64,000 bases of DNA from assembly GCA_009760855.2 (NCBI GenBank), contig WPIO01000046.1, positions 390,001-454,000 on the forward strand, in the 5' to 3' direction. This DNA is from Cristatella mucedo (Eukaryota; Bryozoa; Phylactolaemata; Cristatellidae). Numbering within the stretch: the first letter of the stretch is position 1; the number at the start of each line of letters is the position of its first letter. Under the pieces are notes generated by a model, which had not been told where the DNA came from, did no database searches, and saw nothing but the letters and a program-made list of their open reading frames with translations. Of this stretch, positions 57,201 through 64,000 are shown piece after piece. The position numbers and the translations under genes were made by a program.

Positions 57201-59200
57201 GTAGTTGCTGGTAGCATCATTGGATGGTGCTGATACCACCACGCTGCATATCAAGTTAGTCTTCATCGAGCAATGTGTCATGGCTCTAGACAATGAGTCA
57301 GCAGCTTTCTAGTAACTCCAACATGTCTTTCCACAGCAGCTGGAGGTATAGGTCAAAGATGGTATCTCCGTTGGACCGCAGACAAAAAGAGCATAAAGTG
57401 TGTGACGAATTCGCCAAGAAGTTGAACAGGACGGCAGTGGCGTGCGGCACGGAAAAGTTTCGTCGAAGCGGTTCGCTGCTTTCCGGGCAATTGCATGGCT
57501 GAAAACTGAGCAGCTGGTTCGGGCGCCCATAAAGAACTATGCTAAAATGGGCTGAATAATAACCTTCAAAGCCTACATCGTTGATGCTCATCTTGAAAAA
57601 ATAAAGCAGATCATGGGAGCTTACTCAAAGGAGCTCTTGGTGAGTGCTTTTACCTAGATATAGCATAGATATAGCATAGATATTGCATAGATATAGCATA
57701 GATATAGCATAGCCTACTTTGAACGTCGCAACCAAACACATTACAACAAACATGGTGGGGATCTATATTTGGGGTTATTTTCGTGGAAGTGACTTTGAAG
57801 CACAGCTGCAAATCTAGAGCTTCTAATGAATCCTAAATAAATTTGGGTGGTTATTTTGGTATAGTTTCAGAGTAAATAAATGCTAATATTGATTCATCTG
57901 CTGTTCCTTCGGACTTGATGTGAACCACGGGATGCAAATTTGTCCTTTTTGTTACCTGAAATAAGCTAATTTAAACTTAAGTCACTGTGCTGGTCACAAA
58001 AGCAAAGGTTTTAGGGAATAATATCAATTTTCAATACGCATGAGGTAATATAAAGTTGGAAATAAAACTTACCACCAAAGAACAAAGCATGCAGCCTAGT
58101 TACACTACGTACGTATACGTATATACTCACACGTACGAACACTAGAAGTCAAGTGAAGCATGAGCATGTCACATCGGGTGAGTTAGAGAAAAGATTTCCC
58201 ATTCTGGTTAGAAGATTTTCGAATATAACTACCATCATTACACTAGGCAAAGTTCGCTGACAGTTATTTATTTTCATCGTTATGACTTATACAGACATTG
58301 AATAAGAATTCGATAAGACCTCGTTAACACGCTCGAGGAATTGCAGGGAATACTTAAAATTCAGATTAAAATCTAGTAGTGATGGAGAGCAATTAAGATA
58401 GCCCTAGCCTCATTATAAAATTTACTTTGTTGCTAATTTAGCATCAACAACTCAGCAGTTAGCACTGTCCTATGTTTCTAAATGTGTCAATTGTGGGAAT
58501 GAATCACACGACACTCGTGTAACTCACAATTTTAGAATTTAATAGCTACACAACCTCGTGACAGCCGAGTGGCTGTAGTCTATATGGTCTATCGGATCAT
58601 CTTCTTGATCGGATCATCTTCTTGATCTTCTCACTCACTGAGATCCTTTAAATTTCTGGTACGGTCACTATCTGAAATGACCGTGCACCAATTAAGCCTC
58701 TGCTCGAGACACTCACACGTTCCCGTCAGCGTCCCCCCCCCCCCGCGAACACGTCATTTTTCTGTTCGGGTGCAGTTATTGTTCAAACCTTTGTACGTTA
58801 CTAGCCATGAGCGGAGGCCGGACCAGGAGTTTTACTAAGACAGGCCAGGGCATGCAAGATTTTTGTGAAAGAATGCAAAATCCCGAGATTCTCATGTAGG
58901 GAGCAAGCCCCGAAAGGAAGAACAAATTATAGCGAGCATCGTGTTCCTATAACAAGAACTCGGCGGTAGCTCATCGACGAATGGAAATACAATACCATTT
59001 TTGTCATTGGTGAAGGTCGGGAGGGAGAGGCTGGGAATGGGGCAGGGGTAGCCAAGTTGTTGCCCGGCTTTGGGGGGAGGGGGGAGTTCCCACTCTGCCC
59101 TCCCTCTGGCTCTGCCACTGGCCACAGGTCTTACTAAGCGGTGATGATAAGTGTCATATTTTAATTTGCAAGCTGGCCGAAGCATGATGCCTATTTGCTT
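57201..59200. other. AT-rich intergenic sequence with one possible exon
   Basis: It has tandem 12-bp units of ATAGATATAGC at about 57,655-57,715, a poly-C run at about 58,734, and a possible exon ending at 57,639 (see findings). Otherwise nothing is recognised. Confidence 0.4.
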
Positions 59201-59204
59201 TTGC

Positions 59205-59295
59205 ATGCTTGATATCAAGCATTAACCCATTCCATCAAGCGCCTAAAAAGAGATTGAGTTCTCCGAGGGCGTTCTACCAAGTATGTTATTCCTAT
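59205..59295 (+). mobile_element. LINE-A 3' tail fragment
   Basis: AAGCGCCTAAAAAGAGATTG, then TTCTCCGAGGGCGTTCTACC: a diverged tail. Confidence 0.78.
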
Positions 59296-59449
59296 TCCTT
59301 GGGTTGGTGCAGGTTCTCTGGCAGCGTTGTAAAGCGCCAGGATACATATCAAGCTCTCTTTGGGCCAAATACAAGCTATCTATTATTAATATTCTTACTA
59401 TTAATTGCCGGATGTAGCAATGGGCTCATTGCAGTCCTAGTTAGATAGT

Positions 59450-60880
59450 GGTATTCAACTAAAACCTAAGGAAAGCAAATTTAGAAAGTCCATTGCTGCA
59501 TTTAATCACCCTAATTGTTTCTCACTTTGTGGCAGAGCGCTTATAGGAAAAATTGACCTTCTCAGGAATCATGACATAATCTATGCCAGTTCTGCTGGAT
59601 CTCACAGTACCATCTGATACCATCGATACCGTCTGACACCATCGATCCCCAAGTCCTACTTGAGCTAGTATCATTTCATCCAACATTACTGGAGCTGCAC
59701 TGCAATAATAGGTCCCATCTCAGTAGGAGATTTAAGTGCGTTGATGTCAACGGGCAACAGTAATCTAGATAGCATTTAAGGTATGGGTACTGATCTGGGA
59801 TACTGATATGGGATCTGTGCTTGGTCCACTCATTTTCCTAATTTATTCTCGCCATATTGGCGGCATAGTCGCTAATATAAACATCTCACTTCTATGCAGA
59901 TGACAGACAGCTGTGCCTATATTTTGAGCCCCTGACTTTTAGCAGTCGAATTCCCCTAACTCAATTGCAGCATGCATTGCTGACCTTTTTGCTTGGATGA
60001 TAGCAAATTTGATCAAATTTAACTACGATAAGCGTGGAATTTAAGGGGCTTCCCAGGTCCCAATTGTCTCCCTGAACCCTAGCTCCGCCACAGCCTGCAG
60101 TGGCTGCACGCAAAGTGAATGTCCTTGTCCTTAGCTGAACCTTCATTAGATGACCATATCAACTCCGCAATAAAGTCTGCCTAATTTCAGCTATGCAATA
60201 TTTCAATAATTCGGGTATGCCTAGACAATGAAAATAATAGTAGAAATAAGGATACATTTGATAAAGCGCCCTCAGAGAACTCAATGAACTCAATCTCCTT
60301 TTGGGCGCTTTGTATCACCAAGCTGGCTCATTCATTTGTGACGTCCCATGTAGGCTTCTGCAACTCACTAATCGCAGGTCTTCCTGCCTGTGCAGTGAGA
60401 CGCACGCACTGGCTCTCCACCAATCAGCCTATCAGCTGCCAGACTTTTTCACTCGCTGTAAGAGCCCTCAACTCTCTTGGTCCCAGAATGCCCACCCGAA
60501 GTACTTCTTGCTCAGCCAGGCATCGTATCATCCGTTCTTCTGACTCGGGTCATCTTTTAGCTGTACTCCGACCTCAAATCCTTTTTAGACTATGCCTTCA
60601 GTTTGTAACGTCTAAAAGCCTGGAATTCTTATCCGACTGACGTCGCGATGTCGCCAGATTCTAAAACATTTTGAAAAGACGGAAAAACCCCTCTTTCTCG
60701 CAGAATTTGATTTGCTGGATCTGCATAAATTGTCCTTTGTGTGTTCATCAGTACTTGCACTGTGCATGCTATCACTAAAAATGGAATTAACTGCTTTTCA
60801 GCATTTTTAAAGCGCTGGAAAGGGATTTATTTTTCTGTGGGTACTACATGTGTGCCTTATTATTATTGCCGTATACAAAC
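59450..60880 (+). mobile_element. LINE copy with RT catalytic motif, interrupted by a nested tail
   Basis: In plus orientation it shows degenerate RT with HFYADDRQLCLYFEP (about 59,892-59,935; YADD is the catalytic box), then QLCNISIIRVCLDNE (60,190-60,234). It resumes as ITKLAHSFVTSHVGFCNSL (from about 60,313) and NSLGPRMPTRSTSC. The 3' UTR and tail follow (TTTTTAAAGCGCTGG, about 60,800-60,880). An inverted LINE-A tail splits the RT at about 60,232-60,312. Frames are broken throughout. Confidence 0.85.
60232..60312 (-). mobile_element. Nested, ultra-short LINE-A tail insertion
   Basis: AATAATAG, then TTTGATAAAGCGCCCTCAGA and TTGGGCGCTTTG: about 80 bp of inverted tail inside the RT sequence of another copy. 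It contains a small internal duplication of GAACTCAAT. Confidence 0.82.
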
Positions 60881-60884
60881 CAGG

Positions 60885-61645
60885 GCCTTCTGTGATAAGA
60901 ATACCACAGCCAAACTAGTTCACGTATTTGCGACATCGCTTCCAGCCCTTGCCTTTAGTGGTATGCAACTGGTGAAAAACTGGGCAGCTCGGCTGGTTAG
61001 TCATCAAGAGCGTTGCAGCCACATTGCACATTTCCTGTCTGAACTGCCCTGGTTCCGTAGCGAATCAATTTCAAGACTGTCTGCCGACGGCGCCTCTAGT
61101 CGCTTCACTCGCCTGCGACTGCGTACCCACCCTACGCCGTACAGCGTGCTCTCGCAACACACTCTCTCAAGCATCTAGTTATCTCACTGCCCTCGTACTA
61201 AATTGAAATATTTTTGGTGATCGAGTCTTAAGTTTGCATGCGTCGTAAGTTTGGAACTCGCTTTAGGCTACGCTCAATACCTGTTATGACCTTGCAACTT
61301 TTAAGACTCAGCTACAAGTGCACCGTTTTCGTCAGCTGTCCGTTACACCACTGAACTTGTTTTATAAGGTTACGGCATGTAGCGGCGTATATGTGCACGA
61401 TTCAATGCATGTTACTGTATAGAGGTCTTACTAATCAATGGCCAAAAGTGTTTTTATGCTCGTTTTAGTATATTGGCCTAAACAATGTACTTGTTTACTT
61501 TTGCATACTTGATACGGTGCTTGCCGCAAAACCCACGGGTTTTGATTCTGTGGAGTTTTAAAGCGCCTGGATGGATATTAAGTTTTCCCAGGCTGCTGTA
61601 TAAAAAAAATTTTGACGATGAAATTATTATTATCTCTTATAAGCC
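60885..61645 (+). mobile_element. Second LINE-A copy directly downstream
   Basis: FCDKNTTAKLVHVFATSLPA and LVKNWAARLVSHQERCSHIA mark the RT C-terminus. The tail is TAAAGCGCCTGGATGGATAT, ending in ATT-rich sequence at about 61,635. It follows the previous copy head-to-tail. Confidence 0.82.
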
Positions 61646-62021
61646 CAGCGCTGTGGGGTGGCGTACGAGAGTACGAAATCGAGTCATTGCTTTGCATACG
61701 CGGCGAATAGGAGTCATTCAAAGTGCACTTGGTTTTCCCCGATCTCCAAGGGAGACTTCACGAGGCTTCATTCACATTCACCACGTCTAGTGAGCTGCGA
61801 ATCTTTCTTTCGCGCATCATTCGCTTTCGCGTAAGGTTGGGAGAAGGTTGTCAGAGCGTCAGCGAACAAGGAAGAGAACCCCATTGAAAAAAAAGCAGTA
61901 GCGAGTGCATTTCACGAAATCGAAGGCTGCAAACAGACAGCACGACGCGCCTCGATTGGGATGCATACAGGCAGCCGAACAAGCTGGCTGACACTGCCGG
62001 GCACTGACTGGCTTCAACCCT

Positions 62022-62054
<33 letters not shown>

Positions 62055-63045
62055 GACATTCTTCCCTAGACTTCTGCCAGCTGAACCGAGACGCGAGTAA
62101 AAAGCGAGCGTGAGTGGCACTTTGATCTCGTCACGTGGGAGCTAGGTTCCTGAGAACTGAATGAGTCCGGTTTTTGAAAACTGCCCTACTTTGGGTGATG
62201 AGAATTTTGTTTATAAAACAAAGTAACAGCAGCTATACTTCGCCAGGCTGTGACGACTAACGGTACGGCATCGCCGGCACGGCGCGTTTTATGAATTTCG
62301 TTCCTGGCGCTTTGGGTAAGCTGCCTGCGATATCTAAATAATCTAGGCAATACATATATTCTATGCGCATACACCTGCATGAAATTAAGCTGTGTTTCTA
62401 GGATTCGTGCAATGTTTCTGACGAAGGCTCTTTTTAATTCGAACTAACTTATTGGCCGACGGGCAGGGCGTGGCTTTACGTGGGGTCGTGGGGTCAGGAA
62501 GCGAGGGCTGCGTGCAAGCGGCTCTCTACTGGCTCCGTGCCGGCCGTATAGAGGAGCGATGGTGATGCTGCATCCAGATTTTCCAACATTGTTTCCCACA
62601 CTGAAGCTGAAACTTCTTGTCACCGGGTGGGGGGCTCGGAGGAGCTTACTGGTCGCGCTGGCATCGGCATGGCACCGTTTTCATGCTTAACTTACAACTT
62701 AACTTACAACTTAACTTACATCGGCAGGACGAGCCCTACCAAGCTACTAGCGCAGGGTCAATGCATACCTTCCCGAGATTCTCCGCTGTTAGCGAATAGC
62801 CATTCCTTTTAAATCCAAGCGCGTAGCGCTCAAAACTGTTACTGTGAAGTACGCACGTGCAGCCTATGCAGCCAGTATAGTCCTCCGTAGAGCCCCTCCA
62901 CAGCCTCGCTAGCCGCGCTAGGCGCTGCCTCTCTATCGTCTCCATATCGAAACCGACGCACATAATTGTCCTAAGTGGCTGCTAACAACTCACGCAGAGA
63001 AGTCGTTCATAGCCGACAGTCCAGATTGGAGCTCATTAAATCTCG
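61646..63045. other. Intergenic, nothing recognised except small repeats
   Basis: A (GCC)n tract lies at about 62,022-62,052, and three units of CTTAACTTACAA at about 62,687-62,722. No gene is seen. Confidence 0.4.
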
Positions 63046-63047
63046 AG

Positions 63048-63150
63048 AATAATAAAATGATGACAACAACACATTTGATAAATTGCCCCTAGGGAATTCA
63101 CTCTCTTTCTAGGCGCTTTACAGTTGCTGCAACGGAGGCACGAGAAGGGA
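63048..63150 (-). mobile_element. LINE-A 3' tail fragment, diverged
   Basis: ACATTTGATAAATTGCCCCT and CTAGGCGCTTTACAGTTGC. The left hairpin arm is mutated. Confidence 0.78.
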
Positions 63151-64000
63151 TGACGATCTTTGGCTTTTAACCTGATACTCTGACATATTTCAACCGACCT
63201 TCGGTGATTGGTAGGCTTAAAACAAGCGTCAGTGAGATAAAACAGGCAAGGATTTGACCAGTATCGTTTCTGTGGCCTTGATGATATGTCAAATTTAATC
63301 CGGATCGCTCGATATACCCACGGGCTTACACAGTTCAAGGGTAATCTGCAGGATTTGACCAAATGATGTGAAACCCTGACGCAGGCAAAGTAATCAATTA
63401 TCTATTCTTGTGTATATATATGCTCACATAGTACTATATCTTCCTTGTTATGTGTAAAAAATGTATCATGTACACACGCATAAATAAACGCGAACATCTA
63501 TGTACACGTAGGCGTAAATCGATATGTGCGTTTGCGTAAAATTGAAGTACCAACCAATCTGATTTAATTAGTGGTATTATCTAATTAGTCTATCTGGCCA
63601 TCACACTTCAAAGGCTATGGAATAAATATTTTTTAACAGCCTTCCAGTAGTCACACTTATTCTCTAGACTATTGCCAGTAGAACATTACATAGAAACGAG
63701 CAAGTGCTGGGATTGCTGGTGGACCTTTAAACTCGCCTTATGGGTGCTAATTTCTTGCAGACACAATGGTTCTAGTTTTTGAAAAATTGCTCCTATATCC
63801 AACAAAGGAAGTGTAATGTTCGAAAGAATAAAAGCAGTAATGCTTCATCATACGCACTTCAATGCAGTATAAACTTCAAAAGGGTTTTGCTACAATAGGA
63901 ATTAGGGTCTTGATTGCTAGTGGTGGCGCTGCAACAGATTAGTAACTAGTGTAAGTAAAATAATGTAATTCTGTCTGCACCCCAGTAGGAGTGATGGCGG
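63151..64000. other. AT-rich intergenic sequence
   Basis: No gene, RNA gene or repeat could be supported. Confidence 0.35.

Overview
This is a window of animal nuclear DNA from a fairly large, repeat-rich genome. Spliced genes have GT-AG introns, and there is no operon-like packing. Two protein-coding genes are recognisable, both by conserved protein sequence across several exons. The lineage cannot be named. The gene content, the CR1/L2-like LINEs with tRNA-headed SINEs, and a SPIN-like hAT element fit an invertebrate bilaterian, but that is inference.

Region 1 (about 1-17,150, + strand) is the 3' part of a SCRIBBLE (LAP family) polarity gene. A long Ala/Ser-rich linker exon leads into PDZ3 and PDZ4 (five exons, 66-2910). 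Two charged coiled-coil exons of 44 codons each follow, then Ala/Pro-rich tail exons. A chain of small, phase-compatible candidate exons runs to a probable stop at 16,609, with AATAAA at 17,148. Its introns hold a Tigger-like MITE (3501-4158), LINE and SINE pieces, and a SPIN-like hAT element with an exact 8-bp target duplication (13,626-13,805).

Region 2 (about 17.2-29.7 kb) has no recognised gene. It holds SINEs, many copies of one LINE family (LINE-A, including a 2.8-kb copy with endonuclease and reverse transcriptase remains), a second LINE family (LINE-B), CT/GA microsatellites and a CACACG-type minisatellite.

Region 3 (29,777-42,755, - strand) is a transcription factor AP-2 (TFAP2) gene, tail-to-tail with SCRIBBLE. 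Five confident exons cover the PY-motif transactivation region and the whole basic helix-span-helix DNA-binding and dimerisation domain. A 40-nt micro-exon is likely. The first coding exon was not found. The locus is very GC- and CpG-rich, full of perfect palindromes, and its last two introns carry extreme CA, GA and GGC repeats close to acceptors.

Region 4 (about 43-64 kb) holds no confident host gene. It is CpG-rich to about 48.4 kb, then increasingly AT-rich, with SINEs, microsatellites and LINE remnants in both orientations. SCRIBBLE acts at the cell cortex and TFAP2 in the nucleus. Nothing in the window links their functions; they are simply neighbours.
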